From: Pseudomonas veronii
Lineage (GTDB): Bacteria > Pseudomonadota > Gammaproteobacteria > Pseudomonadales > Pseudomonadaceae
NCBI RefSeq assembly: GCF_001439695.1
Contig: NZ_JYLL01000007.1
Span: 62,001 to 126,000 of the forward strand
Length of the DNA: 64,000 nt
Direction: 5' to 3'
Part shown: one piece after another, positions 36,908 to 48,720 of the stretch
Position numbering within the stretch: the stretch's first letter is position 1
Layout: each line of letters opens with the position of its first letter
Notes under the pieces: model-generated
What the model saw: the letters and a program-made list of their open reading frames with translations, nothing else
Told to the model about the DNA's origin: nothing
Database searches by the model: none
Translations under genes and position numbers: made by a program

Positions 36908-37918
36908 ATGGCTTTCAACATGCGCAACCGCAGCCTGCTGTCGCTGATGCACCACACCAATCGCGAGCTGCACTACCTGCTGGACCTGTCCCGCGACCTC
37001 AAACGCGCCAAATACACCGGCACCGAGCGCGCGCACCTCAAGGGCAAGAACATCGCGCTGATCTTCGAAAAAACCTCGACCCGCACCCGCTGCGCCTTCG
37101 AAGTCGCGGCCCACGACCAGGGTGCCCACGTCACCTACATCGACCCGGTGTCGTCGCAGATCGGCCACAAAGAAAGCATGAAAGACACCGCCCGCGTCCT
37201 CGGTCGGATGTTCGATGCCATTGAATACCGTGGCTTCGAGCAGGAAATCGTCGAAGAACTGGCCAAGTTCGCCGGTGTGCCGGTGTTCAACGGCCTGACC
37301 GCCGAATTCCACCCGACCCAAATGATCGCCGACACCCTGACCATGCGCGAACACAGCGACAAGCCGCTGCATGACATCAGCTACGCCTACCTGGGCGACG
37401 CACGCTACAACATGGGCAACTCGCTGCTGATGATCGGCGCCAAGCTGGGCATGGACGTGCGTATCGGCGCGCCGAAAGCCCTGTGGCCCCACGAAGACTT
37501 CATCAAACAGTGCCAGGCCTTTGCCGAAGAAAGCGGCGCGCGCATCACCATCACCGAAGACCCTCTTGAAGCGGTGAAGGGCGTGGACTTCATCCACACC
37601 GATATTTGGGTGTCCATGGGTGAGCCGGTGGAAGCGTGGGACGAGCGTATCGAGCAACTGCTGCCGTACCAGGTCAACGCCAAGATGATGAAAGCCTCGG
37701 GCAACCCCCGGGTGAAGTTCATGCACTGCCTGCCGGCGTTCCATAACAGCGAAACCAAGGTCGGCAAGGACATCGCCACGCGTTATCCGAACCTGGCCAA
37801 TGGCGTGGAAGTGACCGAAGAGGTGTTTGAATCCCCGGCCAACATTGCCTTTGAACAGGCGGAAAACCGCATGCATACCATCAAGGCGATCCTGGTGTCG
37901 GCGTTGGCGGATATCTGA
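36908..37918 (+). CDS. arcB: Catabolic ornithine carbamoyltransferase ArcB
   Basis: ArcB converts citrulline and phosphate into ornithine and carbamoyl phosphate, the reverse of the anabolic reaction. The 336-residue protein has the carbamoyl-phosphate motif [15 protein letters not shown], the [16 protein letters not shown] segment and the ornithine-side [14 protein letters not shown]. Its length and N-terminus ([13 protein letters not shown]) match the dodecameric P. aeruginosa enzyme. CAAGGAGAT precedes the ATG. A long REP element separates it from arcC. Confidence 0.96.
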   Translation: MAFNMRNRSLLSLMHHTNRELHYLLDLSRDLKRAKYTGTERAHLKGKNIALIFEKTSTRTRCAFEVAAHDQGAHVTYIDPVSSQIGHKESMKDTARVLGRMFDAIEYRGFEQEIVEELAKFAGVPVFNGLTAEFHPTQMIADTLTMREHSDKPLHDISYAYLGDARYNMGNSLLMIGAKLGMDVRIGAPKALWPHEDFIKQCQAFAEESGARITITEDPLEAVKGVDFIHTDIWVSMGEPVEAWDERIEQLLPYQVNAKMMKASGNPRVKFMHCLPAFHNSETKVGKDIATRYPNLANGVEVTEEVFESPANIAFEQAENRMHTIKAILVSALADI

Positions 37919-37954
37919 TTTCGACACAACGTCTACTGTAGGAACACGGTCAAA

Positions 37955-38062
37955 ATGTGGGAGGGGCGGTGCGACGATTCGACTTGCCCCCGATAGCGGT
38001 GTATCAGTCGACACAAGTATTGAATGTTAGCCCGCCATCGGGAGCACGCTCCCTCCCACACT
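37955..38062. repeat. REP pair with an unusual gtgcgacgattcgacttgcc arm
   Basis: Inverted tgtgggaggg ends (37956 and about 38060) enclose a segment GTGCGACGATTCGACTTGCC that recurs at 39.4 and 44.8 kb in inverse orientation. It lies between arcB and arcC. Confidence 0.85.
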
Positions 38063-38103
38063 TAGTCCTGTGTTCACACGCTGAACTCTAGAAGGATTGC
38101 ATT

Positions 38104-39033
38104 ATGCGTATCGTCGTTGCACTGGGCGGTAACGCCCTGCTCCGCCGTGGTGAACCCATGACAGCGGACAACCAACGCGCCAATATCCGAATCGCTACCG
38201 AACAGATTGCCAAGATCCATTCCGGCAACGAGCTGGTGATCGCCCACGGCAATGGCCCGCAAGTCGGCCTGCTGTCGTTGCAGGCAGCGGCCTACACCAG
38301 CGTCTCGCCGTACCCGCTGGACGTGCTCGGTGCCGAAACCGAAGGCATGATCGGTTACATCATCGAACAGGAACTGGGCAACCTGCTGGACTTCGAAGTC
38401 CCGTTTGCCACCCTGCTCACCCAGGTTGAAGTGGACGCCAACGACCCGGCCTTCAAAAAACCCAGCAAACCGATCGGCCCGGTGTACTCCCAGGCCGAAG
38501 CCGAGAAACTCGCCGCGGAGAAAGGCTGGACCATTGCCCCGGATGGCGATAAATACCGCCGCGTGGTGGCCAGCCCGCGGCCGAAACGCATCTTTGAAAT
38601 TCGCCCGATCCAATGGCTGCTGGAGAAAGGCAGCATCGTGATCTGCGCCGGCGGTGGCGGTATCCCGACGATGTATGGCGAAGACGGCAAACTGCGCGGC
38701 ATTGAAGCGGTCATCGACAAAGACCTGTGCTCATCGCTGCTGGCTTCGCAACTGGAAGCCGATTTGCTGGTGATCGCCACCGACGTCAACGCGGCGTTCA
38801 TCGACTACGGCAAACCCACCCAGAAGGCTATCAGCCAGGCCCACCCGGACGACATGGAAAAACTCGGTTTCGCCGCCGGCTCCATGGGGCCCAAAGTCCA
38901 AGCGGCCTGCGAGTTCGCCCGCCAGACTGGCAAAACCGCGGTGATCGGTTCACTCTCGGACATCGAAGCCATCGTCCAGGGCACCGCCGGCACCCGTGTC
39001 AGCACAGCGACCCCTGGCATCCGTTATCTGTGA
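38104..39033 (+). CDS. arcC: Carbamate kinase ArcC
   Basis: ArcC makes ATP from carbamoyl phosphate and ADP, the energy-yielding step of the pathway. The 309-residue protein has the N-terminal [14 protein letters not shown], the [14 protein letters not shown] motif, the substrate segment [10 protein letters not shown] and [14 protein letters not shown], all typical of amino-acid-kinase-fold carbamate kinases. AGAAGGA precedes the ATG. It ends the arc operon, with a DUF5064 gene 18 bp downstream. Confidence 0.96.
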   Translation: MRIVVALGGNALLRRGEPMTADNQRANIRIATEQIAKIHSGNELVIAHGNGPQVGLLSLQAAAYTSVSPYPLDVLGAETEGMIGYIIEQELGNLLDFEVPFATLLTQVEVDANDPAFKKPSKPIGPVYSQAEAEKLAAEKGWTIAPDGDKYRRVVASPRPKRIFEIRPIQWLLEKGSIVICAGGGGIPTMYGEDGKLRGIEAVIDKDLCSSLLASQLEADLLVIATDVNAAFIDYGKPTQKAISQAHPDDMEKLGFAAGSMGPKVQAACEFARQTGKTAVIGSLSDIEAIVQGTAGTRVSTATPGIRYL

Positions 39034-39051
39034 AGTTGAGGAGAAATGCCT

Positions 39052-39414
39052 ATGGCTACCTTTGAACCCGGGCACTTGCACATCGAACGTCACGCGCTGA
39101 ACAAAGACGACTACAGCTACAACCTGTGCATCGACTATGAAATCAGCCAGCATCCCAAGGAAGGCCAGGGGATGCTGTTCACGCTGCATGGGTCGGTGCA
39201 GGGCAAGGACCTCAAGGAAGAATTCTTCCTGCCCAAGGACCAGGCCTTCGACTTTGCCCGGCACGCGATGAATATCGCGCAGAAGTACGGGATGCCGAAG
39301 ATCGCGACACTCAATGGCGAGATGCACAAGCAGTACGACTCGATGTTCGAAGATGTGCGGCATCAGTTGAATGTGAAGCCCGGCGACCCCGTCAAACCCG
39401 AACACCTCGCATAA
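39052..39414 (+). CDS. DUF5064-family protein
   Basis: The 120-residue cytoplasmic protein begins MATFEPGHLHIERHAL and includes CIDYEISQHPKEGQGMLFTLHGSVQGKDLKEEFFL. It fits DUF5064, a Pseudomonas-restricted family of unknown role that I recall next to arc genes. ATG 39052 is preferred over ATG 39046 because GAGGAG is 8 bases before the former and too close to the latter. It is probably co-transcribed with arcC; a REP hairpin follows its stop. Confidence 0.75.
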   Translation: MATFEPGHLHIERHALNKDDYSYNLCIDYEISQHPKEGQGMLFTLHGSVQGKDLKEEFFLPKDQAFDFARHAMNIAQKYGMPKIATLNGEMHKQYDSMFEDVRHQLNVKPGDPVKPEHLA

Positions 39415-39422
39415 CTCGGTCC

Positions 39423-39470
39423 AAATGTGGGAGGGGCAAGTCGAATCGTCGCACCGCCCCTCCCCCATTT
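39423..39470. repeat. Single REP palindrome, gtgcgacgattcgacttgcc variant
   Basis: aaatgtgggaggggc and gcccctcccccattt pair; the loop holds aagtcgaatcgtcgcacc, the inverse of the segment seen at 37.97 kb. It lies between the DUF5064 gene and gcsR. Confidence 0.85.
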
Positions 39471-39533
39471 TTGATCTCCCCCCCTGTCTGGCATACTTGC
39501 CGCCTCTCGCTCCCCAGAATTGTCAGCCGCCCC

Positions 39534-41042
39534 ATGCGTATCCACGTCAGCTTCATCGACCGCGTCGGCATTACCCAGGAAGTCCTGGCCTTGCTCGGTG
39601 GGCGCAATCTCAACCTGGACGCGGTCGAGATGGTGCCGCCCAACGTCTACATCGACGCGCCGACCCTGAGCGCCGAAGTCCTCGAAGAGCTGCGGGACGC
39701 GCTGTTCAGCGTCAACGGCGTGCAGGCAGTGACCGTGGTGGACATCCTCCCCGGCCAACGCCGCCACCTGCAACTCGACGCCCTGCTGGCGGCCATGACC
39801 GACCCGGTGCTCGCCCTGGACAGCGCGGGCAAGATCCTGCTGGCCAACCCGGCGTTGATTGCCTTGTACGGTCGCGAACCGGCCGGCGAAAGCATCAGCG
39901 AACTGTTCAACGATCCGGCCTTGCTCGACACCTTGCTGGAGCAAGGCTTTCGCTTGCCTCTGCGCGAGATCAGCGTCAACGGCCAGACCCTGCTGCTGGA
40001 GGCGACGCCGATCACCGATGCCGGTGCCCTGCTCAGCCTCTACCAGCCCAACCGCATCGGCGAACAATTATCGGCGCTGCACCACGACCATGCCGAAGGT
40101 TTCGATGCGCTGCTCGGCGAGTCGCCGGCGATCCGCACCCTCAAGGCGCGCGCGCAGCGTGTCGCGGTACTCGATGCGCCGCTGTTGATCCAGGGCGAGA
40201 CAGGCACCGGCAAAGAGCTGGTGGCGCGGGCTTGCCACGCCATCAGCGCACGCTGCAGTGCGCCGTTCCTGGCGCTGAACTGCGCGGCGCTGCCGGAAAA
40301 CCTCGCCGAAAGCGAACTGTTCGGCTACGCCCCCGGCGCCTTTACCGGGGCCCAGCGCGGCGGTAAGCCGGGGCTGATGGAACTGGCCAACCAGGGCACG
40401 GTGTTCCTCGATGAGATCGGCGAAATGTCGCCGTACCTGCAGGCCAAGCTGCTGCGCTTTCTCAACGACGGCAGCTTTCGCCGGGTAGGCGGCGACCGCG
40501 AAGTGAAGGTGAACGTGCGTATCCTCAGCGCCACCCACCGCGACCTGGAGAAGATGGTCGCCGAGGGCACCTTTCGCGAAGACCTGTTCTATCGCCTCAA
40601 CGTCCTCAATGTCGAAGTGCCGCCCCTGCGCGAGCGCGGCCAGGACATCTTGCTGCTGGCGCGCTACTTCATGCAGCAGGCCTGCGCGCAGATCCAGCGC
40701 CCGGTCTGCCGCCTGGCCCCCGGCACTTACCCGGCCTTGCTCGGCAACCGCTGGCCGGGCAACGTGCGGCAGTTGCAGAACGTGATCTTCCGCGCCGCCG
40801 CCATCTGCGAAAGCAGCCTGGTGGACATCGGCGACCTGGACATCGCCGGCACCTCGGTCGCACGTCAGAGCGACAGCGAAATCACCAGCCTGGAACAGGC
40901 CGTGGAAGACTTCGAACGCAGCCTGCTGGAGAAGCTCTACGCCAGCTACCCCTCGACCCGCCAGTTGGCAAGCCGCCTGCAAACCTCCCACACCGCTATC
41001 GCCCATCGCCTGCGCAAATACGGCATCCCCAACAAACCCTGA
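39534..41042 (+). CDS. gcsR: Sigma54-dependent TyrR-like activator GcsR
   Basis: This 502-residue enhancer-binding protein has an ACT domain (1-72, [17 protein letters not shown]), a PAS domain (about 78-180) and an AAA+ domain (about 195-430). Walker A is GETGTGKE, the sigma54-contacting loop is GAFTGA and Walker B is [11 protein letters not shown]-terminal HTH of TyrR type ends it ([19 protein letters not shown]). Position before gcvH-gcvP-sdaA-gcvT identifies GcsR, the glycine-responsive activator of that operon in P. aeruginosa (PA2449). Three palindromic sites and a -24/-12 promoter lie downstream. The start is ATG 39534. Confidence 0.92.
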   Translation: MRIHVSFIDRVGITQEVLALLGGRNLNLDAVEMVPPNVYIDAPTLSAEVLEELRDALFSVNGVQAVTVVDILPGQRRHLQLDALLAAMTDPVLALDSAGKILLANPALIALYGREPAGESISELFNDPALLDTLLEQGFRLPLREISVNGQTLLLEATPITDAGALLSLYQPNRIGEQLSALHHDHAEGFDALLGESPAIRTLKARAQRVAVLDAPLLIQGETGTGKELVARACHAISARCSAPFLALNCAALPENLAESELFGYAPGAFTGAQRGGKPGLMELANQGTVFLDEIGEMSPYLQAKLLRFLNDGSFRRVGGDREVKVNVRILSATHRDLEKMVAEGTFREDLFYRLNVLNVEVPPLRERGQDILLLARYFMQQACAQIQRPVCRLAPGTYPALLGNRWPGNVRQLQNVIFRAAAICESSLVDIGDLDIAGTSVARQSDSEITSLEQAVEDFERSLLEKLYASYPSTRQLASRLQTSHTAIAHRLRKYGIPNKP

Positions 41043-41057
41043 GCAGCGCGCTGTCCA

Positions 41058-41159
41058 CTGTAGGAGCGAGCTTGCTCGCGAAAAACCCGAGCGCACCGCG
41101 TTCATCCAGGCTTCCCACATCATCGTTGACGATCTTCGCGAGCAAGCTCGCGCCTACAG
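41058..41159. repeat. REP pair, tgtaggagcgagcttgctcgcg family
   Basis: Two inverted copies (from 41058 and to 41159) of the same element seen at 23.2 kb, here between gcsR and its target promoter. Confidence 0.9.
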
Positions 41160-41197
41160 GGCTCGCATTCCAAATTGGGTCTGAGAACGACATCAAC

Positions 41198-41215
41198 TGT
41201 ACTGAAAGCGCTACA
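41198..41215. promoter_or_regulatory. GcsR operator 1
   Basis: TGTACTGAAAGCGCTACA, an 18-bp site of pattern TGTA-N10-TACA, about 165 bp before the -24 element. Confidence 0.65.
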
Positions 41216-41216
41216 G

Positions 41217-41234
41217 CGTAACGATATCGCTACA
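41217..41234. promoter_or_regulatory. GcsR operator 2
   Basis: CGTAACGATATCGCTACA, 18 bp, one base after operator 1. The left half contains TAACG as in the P. aeruginosa site TGTAACG-N4-CGTTCCG. Confidence 0.65.
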
Positions 41235-41297
41235 ACCCTGCTTTTTGCGCGCCATGCAAGGCTTTGATCCACATAGGCTTTTTTTCCAGCGCCGAAC

Positions 41298-41315
41298 TGT
41301 AGCGAAATCGCTACA
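41298..41315. promoter_or_regulatory. GcsR operator 3
   Basis: TGTAGCGAAATCGCTACA is a palindrome with perfect 7-bp arms around AAAT, 66 bp before the -24 element. Confidence 0.75.
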
Positions 41316-41378
41316 GCCTCAGCCGGCAACGCATTCGTCATTTTTATCAAGTCATTGATTTATAAACACTTAATGACA

Positions 41379-41395
41379 TTGGCCGCGATATTGCT
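41379..41395 (+). promoter_or_regulatory. Sigma54 (-24/-12) promoter of the gcv operon
   Basis: TTGGCCGCGATATTGCT has GG (41381-41382) and GC (41393-41394) separated by exactly 10 bp, the invariant spacing of RpoN promoters. It is 60 bp before the gcvH ATG and preceded by three activator sites. Confidence 0.8.
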
Positions 41396-41455
41396 AAGCA
41401 ACTCCCCATTATTCCAATCCCGTCCACCAGACGAATCTGGCCCCGAGGAGTTTCC

Positions 41456-41839
41456 ATGAGCGAGTTGCGTTTCACTGAAGATCACGAATGGCTGCGCGCC
41501 GAAGCTGACGGCAGCGTCACCGTGGGTATCACCGCATTCGCGCAAAATGCGCTGGGTGATGTGGTTTTCGTGCAACTGCCAGAGTTGCAGGCTTACGAAA
41601 AAGGCGCCGAGGCGTCCACCGTCGAGTCAGTCAAAGCCGCCAGCGGCGTGTACATGCCCCTGGACGGTGAAGTGCTCGAAGTGAACGCCGAGCTGGAGGG
41701 CCGCCCGGAACTGGTCAACGAAGACCCGATGGGCGAAGGCTGGTTCTTCCGCTTTAAACCCGCCGATGCCGACGCAGTGACTACGCTGTTGGATCAGGAT
41801 GCGTATGACCGCCTGATCAAAGCCACCGCCGAAGCCTGA
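41456..41839 (+). CDS. gcvH: Glycine cleavage system H protein
   Basis: GcvH is the 127-residue lipoyl carrier that shuttles the aminomethyl group between GcvP, GcvT and the lipoamide dehydrogenase. The lipoylated residue is Lys60 in [20 protein letters not shown], the standard motif. It is the first gene after the sigma54 promoter, with GAGGAG before its ATG. gcvP begins 10 bp after its stop. Confidence 0.97.
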   Translation: MSELRFTEDHEWLRAEADGSVTVGITAFAQNALGDVVFVQLPELQAYEKGAEASTVESVKAASGVYMPLDGEVLEVNAELEGRPELVNEDPMGEGWFFRFKPADADAVTTLLDQDAYDRLIKATAEA

Positions 41840-41849
41840 GGAGCGCGCC

Positions 41850-44690
41850 ATGACGATCAACTTGAGCACCGCCAACGAATTCATCGCCCGCCACATCGGC
41901 CCGCGCCAGGAAGATGAGCAGCAGATGCTCGCCAGCCTGGGCTTCGACTCCCTGGAAGCCCTGAGCGCCAGTGTGATCCCGGAAAGCATCAAGGGCACTA
42001 GCGTGCTCGGCCTGGAAGATGGCTTGAGCGAAGCCGAGGCCCTGGCCAGGATCAAAGCCATCGCCAGCCAGAACCAACTGTTCAAGACCTACATCGGCCA
42101 GGGCTACTACAACTGCCACACGCCGTCGCCGATCCTGCGCAACCTCCTCGAAAACCCGGCCTGGTACACCGCCTACACCCCGTACCAACCGGAAATTTCC
42201 CAGGGCCGCCTGGAAGCGCTGCTGAATTTCCAGACCCTGATCAGCGACCTCACCGGCCTGCCGATCGCCAACGCCTCGCTGCTCGACGAAGCCACCGCTG
42301 CCGCCGAAGCCATGACCTTCTGCAAGCGCCTGAGCAAGAACAAGGCCAGTAATGCCTTCTTCGCCTCGATCCACAGCCACCCGCAAACCCTCGACGTGCT
42401 GCGCACCCGTGCCGAGCCGCTGGGCATCGACGTGGTGGTGGGCGATGAACGCGAACTGAGCGATGTCAGCCCGTTCTTCGGCGCCCTGCTGCAATACCCG
42501 GCCAGCAACGGCGACGTGTTCGACTATCGCGAGCTGACCGAACGCTTCCACGCCGCCAACGCCCTGGTGGCCGTGGCCGCCGACCTGCTGGCCCTGACCG
42601 TGCTGACCCCGCCGGGTGAGTTCGGCGCCGACGTGGCCATCGGCAGCGCGCAACGCTTCGGCGTCCCGCTGGGCTTCGGCGGCCCGCACGCGGCGTACTT
42701 CTCCACCAGGGATGCGTTCAAGCGCGACATGCCGGGCCGCCTGGTCGGTGTTTCGGTCGACCGCTTCGGCAAGCCGGCCTTGCGCCTGGCCATGCAGACC
42801 CGCGAGCAACATATCCGCCGCGAGAAAGCCACCAGCAACATCTGCACCGCCCAGGTCCTGCTCGCCAACATCGCCAGCATGTACGCCGTGTACCACGGCC
42901 CCAAAGGCCTGACCCAGATCGCCCAGCGCATTCACCAGTTGACCGCGATCCTGGCCAACGGCCTGCGCGCCCTGGGCCTGAAAGTCGAGCAAGAACACTT
43001 CTTCGACACGCTGACCCTCAACACCGGCGCCCGCACCGCCGCCCTGCACGACCAGGCCCGCGCCCAGCGCATCAACCTGCGTGTGGTCGACGCCGAACGT
43101 CTGGGCCTGTCGGTCGACGAAACCACCACCCAGGCCGATATCGAAACCTTGTGGGCACTGTTTGCCGACGGTAAAGCTCTGCCGGACTTCGCCGCCAAGG
43201 TCGAAGGCAGCCTGCCGGCCGCGCTGCTGCGTCAGTCGCCGATCCTGACCCATCCGGTGTTCAACCGTTATCACTCGGAAACCGAGCTGATGCGCTACCT
43301 GCGCAAGCTGGCCGACAAGGACCTGGCGCTGGACCGCACCATGATCCCGCTGGGCTCCTGCACCATGAAGCTCAACGCCGCCAGCGAAATGATCCCGGTG
43401 ACCTGGGCCGAATTCGGTGCCCTGCACCCATTCGCCCCGGCCGAACAAAGCGCCGGCTACCTGCAATTGACCTCCGACCTGGAAGCCATGCTCTGCGCGG
43501 CCACCGGCTACGACGCCATCTCGCTGCAACCGAACGCCGGTTCCCAGGGCGAATACGCGGGCCTGTTGGCGATTCGCGCCTATCACCAGAGCCGTGGCGA
43601 TCAGCACCGCGATATCTGCCTGATCCCGTCGTCGGCCCACGGCACCAACCCCGCCACCGCCCACATGGCCGGCATGCGCGTGGTGGTGACCGCTTGCGAC
43701 GCGCGCGGCAACGTCGACATCGAAGACCTGCGCGCCAAAGCCATCGAGCACCGCGACCACCTCGCCGCGCTGATGATCACCTACCCGTCGACCCACGGCG
43801 TGTTCGAAGAAGGTATCCGCGAAATCTGCGGGATCATTCACGACAACGGCGGCCAGGTGTACATCGACGGCGCCAACATGAACGCCATGGTCGGCCTGTG
43901 CGCGCCGGGCAAGTTCGGCGGCGACGTCTCGCACCTGAACCTGCACAAGACCTTCTGCATCCCCCACGGCGGCGGCGGCCCGGGCGTTGGCCCGATCGGC
44001 GTCAAATCCCACCTGGCCCCATTCCTGCCCGGCCACGCGGCCATGGCACGCAAGGAAGGCGCGGTGTGCGCGGCGCCGTTCGGCAGCGCGAGCATCCTGC
44101 CGATCACCTGGATGTACATCAGCATGATGGGCGGCGCGGGCCTCAAGCGCGCTTCGCAGCTGGCGATCCTGAACGCCAACTACATTTCCCGTCGCCTGGA
44201 AGAGCACTACCCAGTGCTCTACACCGGCAGCAACGGCCTGGTGGCGCATGAATGCATCCTGGACTTGCGCCCGTTGAAAGACAGCAGCGGCATCAGCGTG
44301 GATGACGTGGCCAAGCGCCTGATCGACTTCGGCTTCCACGCGCCGACCATGTCGTTCCCGGTGGCCGGCACCTTGATGATCGAGCCGACCGAAAGCGAAT
44401 CCAGGGAAGAACTGGACCGCTTCTGCGACGCGATGATCGCCATCCGCGAAGAAATCCGCACGGTGGAAAACGGCACCTTGGACAAGGACGACAACCCGCT
44501 GAAAAACGCCCCGCACACCGCGGCGGAACTGGTGGGCGAATGGAGCCACCCTTACAGCCGTGAACAAGCGGTGTACCCGCTGGCGTCGTTGATCGACGGC
44601 AAGTACTGGCCGCCGGTCGGCCGGGTCGACAACGTGTTCGGCGATCGCAACCTCGTGTGCGCCTGCCCTTCGATCGAGAGCTACGCATAA
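41850..44690 (+). CDS. gcvP: Glycine dehydrogenase (decarboxylating) GcvP
   Basis: GcvP is the 946-residue PLP-dependent P protein that decarboxylates glycine and loads the aminomethyl group onto GcvH. It has the usual two-domain fused form. The PLP Lys is about residue 700 in [18 protein letters not shown]. The N-terminal [14 protein letters not shown] and central [13 protein letters not shown] are family-typical. It is followed by a REP element rather than a glyA gene, unlike the P. aeruginosa operon. Confidence 0.97.
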   Translation: MTINLSTANEFIARHIGPRQEDEQQMLASLGFDSLEALSASVIPESIKGTSVLGLEDGLSEAEALARIKAIASQNQLFKTYIGQGYYNCHTPSPILRNLLENPAWYTAYTPYQPEISQGRLEALLNFQTLISDLTGLPIANASLLDEATAAAEAMTFCKRLSKNKASNAFFASIHSHPQTLDVLRTRAEPLGIDVVVGDERELSDVSPFFGALLQYPASNGDVFDYRELTERFHAANALVAVAADLLALTVLTPPGEFGADVAIGSAQRFGVPLGFGGPHAAYFSTRDAFKRDMPGRLVGVSVDRFGKPALRLAMQTREQHIRREKATSNICTAQVLLANIASMYAVYHGPKGLTQIAQRIHQLTAILANGLRALGLKVEQEHFFDTLTLNTGARTAALHDQARAQRINLRVVDAERLGLSVDETTTQADIETLWALFADGKALPDFAAKVEGSLPAALLRQSPILTHPVFNRYHSETELMRYLRKLADKDLALDRTMIPLGSCTMKLNAASEMIPVTWAEFGALHPFAPAEQSAGYLQLTSDLEAMLCAATGYDAISLQPNAGSQGEYAGLLAIRAYHQSRGDQHRDICLIPSSAHGTNPATAHMAGMRVVVTACDARGNVDIEDLRAKAIEHRDHLAALMITYPSTHGVFEEGIREICGIIHDNGGQVYIDGANMNAMVGLCAPGKFGGDVSHLNLHKTFCIPHGGGGPGVGPIGVKSHLAPFLPGHAAMARKEGAVCAAPFGSASILPITWMYISMMGGAGLKRASQLAILNANYISRRLEEHYPVLYTGSNGLVAHECILDLRPLKDSSGISVDDVAKRLIDFGFHAPTMSFPVAGTLMIEPTESESREELDRFCDAMIAIREEIRTVENGTLDKDDNPLKNAPHTAAELVGEWSHPYSREQAVYPLASLIDGKYWPPVGRVDNVFGDRNLVCACPSIESYA

Positions 44691-44701
44691 CCTGGTCAAG
44701 A

Positions 44702-44812
44702 ATGTGGGAGGGGGCTTGCTCCCGATGGCAGAGTGTCAGTTGATAGATCTGGTGACTGACACCCCCTCATCGGGGGCAAGTCGAATCGTCGCACCGCCCC
44801 TCCCGCACTTGA
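44702..44812. repeat. REP pair between gcvP and sdaA
   Basis: Outer arms aatgtgggaggggg and the inverse near 44805 enclose cttgctcccgatggcag on the left and the gtcgaatcgtcgcaccg variant on the right. It occupies the place where glyA2 lies in P. aeruginosa. Confidence 0.88.
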
Positions 44813-44855
44813 CCGCGTATGACCTCAAGAATAATAAGAACCTGGAGAACAACTC

Positions 44856-46232
<1,377 letters not shown>

Positions 46233-46271
46233 CGCTTAGAAGCGCGTCCGCACGTTTTTCAGGAGCTGAAT

Positions 46272-47396
<1,125 letters not shown>

Positions 47397-47417
47397 TTGA
47401 TTGTTTCTATAAGTAAC

Positions 47418-47456
47418 GCGGTTGCGTTAACGCGCACTAATCTGTAACGCAACCGC
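47418..47456. repeat. 12-bp perfect inverted repeat after gcvT
   Basis: GCGGTTGCGTTA (47418-47429) and TAACGCAACCGC (47445-47456), 15-nt spacer, no U-tract. It could be a 3' stem or a protein-binding site. Confidence 0.8.
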
Positions 47457-47483
47457 CATAAAACAGTGCATTGACGATAGTCA

Positions 47484-47509
47484 TTGTTATAGGGGTCAAC
47501 CTATAACAA
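47484..47509. promoter_or_regulatory. 10-bp perfect dyad TTGTTATAGG...CCTATAACAA
   Basis: Arms at 47484-47493 and 47500-47509 with a 6-nt spacer. The symmetry extends to GTCA/TGAC with one unpaired base. A/T-rich operator-like element upstream of the cold-shock gene. Confidence 0.7.
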
Positions 47510-47785
47510 GTGACCATTTCTATCGAATAAGTCGTCCGCCCATTGTTCCCCCAAGTGCCACAAAGCCGAGCAAAAGCTGGGCTTTGCGCAGGGCTTGTTT
47601 TTTCTCCATTAGTTGACGTAGAGTTTGCTCACTGTGTTTGCATGGGTCGCTTGGAACCTGGACCTGGGCAGTAGCCAAAGTTTGCTACAACCCGTTCGAC
47701 GTCTCTTACTTTCCTGCAACCCAGCCCAGTACTCTTTCATGCGAAAGGGGCTGTCATTCATTTTTAGCGTCAAGGAAATAAGAAA

Positions 47786-48001
47786 ATGTCGGATAAACGT
47801 CAGAGCGGTACCGTCAAGTGGTTTAACGACGAGAAAGGGTTTGGTTTTATCACTCCAGAAAGCGGTCCGGATCTGTTCGTGCATTTCCGCGCTATTCAGG
47901 GCAACGGCTTCAAGAGCCTGAAAGAAGGCCAGAAAGTGTCTTTCGTCGCCGTGCAAGGCCAGAAAGGCATGCAGGCTGACGAAGTGATCGCCGAAGGCTG
48001 A
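47786..48001 (+). CDS. CspA-family cold-shock protein
   Basis: The 71-residue protein is a single cold-shock OB-fold domain that binds single-stranded nucleic acid and acts as an RNA chaperone. RNP1 is GFGFI in [11 protein letters not shown], and RNP2 is DLFVHFRAI (Leu where VFVHF is more common). The C-terminus [16 protein letters not shown] is typical of Pseudomonas CapB/CspD-like paralogues. The start ATG 47786 is AT-rich upstream (aaggaaataagaaa). A long leader with a cold-box-like element and a strong terminator flank it, so it is probably cold- or growth-phase-regulated. Confidence 0.95.
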   Translation: MSDKRQSGTVKWFNDEKGFGFITPESGPDLFVHFRAIQGNGFKSLKEGQKVSFVAVQGQKGMQADEVIAEG

Positions 48002-48015
48002 TCCCTCCTGCGACA

Positions 48016-48049
48016 AAAAGCCCCTGATGGTGACATCAGGGGCTTTTTT
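48016..48049 (+). terminator. Terminator of the cold-shock gene
   Basis: gcccctgatg (48020-48029) pairs with catcaggggc (48034-48043), followed by six T; A residues on the left also make it usable in reverse. Confidence 0.95.
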
Positions 48050-48106
48050 ATGGGCGCGGTAAGGGCATTGCGCCGTAAAATGCTTTTTTTCTTCAGAGAG
48101 CCGGCC

Positions 48107-48595
48107 ATGTCCAAACCCCTGCTGAGCCCCCAAGGCGACTTCCCCGCCGTTGGCCTGGGCCGTCGTCTGGCAGCGATGTTCTATGACTTCCTCCTCTGCA
48201 CGGCGCTACTGATTGTCACGGCCTTTCTCTACAAGCTGGTGTGGATCGCATTCGTGGGCGAAGCCAAAATGCGTACTCTCACCGAATCCGGCGCGCTGGA
48301 CGGCGACCCGCTGCTGTCGACGATTCTGTTCTTCGTGCTGTTTGGCTTCTTCGCCAAGTTCTGGACCCATTCCGGGCAGACCCTGGGCATGCAGGTGTGG
48401 GGCGTGCGCGTACAGAACGCCGACGGCTCGCGGATCAGCCTGTGGCAGGCGCTGTTGCGCTTTGTGGTGTCGATTGCATCGTGGTTGTGCGTGGGGCTGG
48501 GGTTTATCTGGTCACTGTTCGACAAGCAGAAACGCAGCTGGCACGACATTTATTCTGACACGCAGTTGGTGCAGGTTCCGAAGCGGAAAAAATAA
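48107..48595 (+). CDS. RDD-family membrane protein
   Basis: The 162-residue protein has three hydrophobic segments and the RDD signature: Arg/Asp in VGLGRRLAAMFYDFLLCTALL, the central GQTLGMQVWGVRVQNADG, and the C-terminal DKQKRSWHDIYSDTQLV. RDD proteins are small inner-membrane proteins of mostly unknown function, some linked to ion exchange. ATG 48107 has AGAGAG upstream. The gene is single, between a terminator and a REP element. Confidence 0.9.
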   Translation: MSKPLLSPQGDFPAVGLGRRLAAMFYDFLLCTALLIVTAFLYKLVWIAFVGEAKMRTLTESGALDGDPLLSTILFFVLFGFFAKFWTHSGQTLGMQVWGVRVQNADGSRISLWQALLRFVVSIASWLCVGLGFIWSLFDKQKRSWHDIYSDTQLVQVPKRKK

Positions 48596-48614
48596 CGCCC
48601 TGCTGGTGCGGATC

Positions 48615-48712
48615 AACATGTGGGAGGGGGCTTGCTCCCGATAGCGGTAAATCAGTCGATGTATCTGGTGACTGACACTACGCTATCGGGGGCAAGCCCC
48701 CTCCCACATGTT
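48615..48712. repeat. REP pair, classical tgtgggagggggcttgctcccgatagcg form
   Basis: Inverted copies of aacatgtgggagggggcttg face each other from 48615 and 48712, each with cgatagcg next to it. It also marks the 3' ends of the RDD gene and of nadA. Confidence 0.93.
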
Positions 48713-48720
48713 CGACCGGG

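Larger units (their letters stand above)
47397..47785 (+). other. 389-bp region with two inverted repeats and a csp-type leader
   Basis: Contents in order: a 12-bp inverted repeat (47418-47456), a 10-bp one (47484-47509), a hairpin with later T run (47561-47605) that may terminate the gcv operon, then a TGACGTAGAG element at 47614 resembling the cold box of cspA leaders, and about 165 nt of untranslated leader before the cold-shock gene. Confidence 0.6.

Noticed and set aside
34187..38014. A 1275-codon open frame on the minus strand opposite arcD-arcA-arcB
   Set aside because: It mirrors three well-identified genes; GC-rich third positions keep the opposite strand open. Its protein is His/Gln/Val-rich with no family resemblance. 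The same holds for the long minus frame opposite gcvP.
47653..47681. GGAACC-N16-CCAAAGT upstream of the cold-shock gene as an hrp box
   Set aside because: The second half lacks CCAC; one-half matches of GGAACC are frequent.
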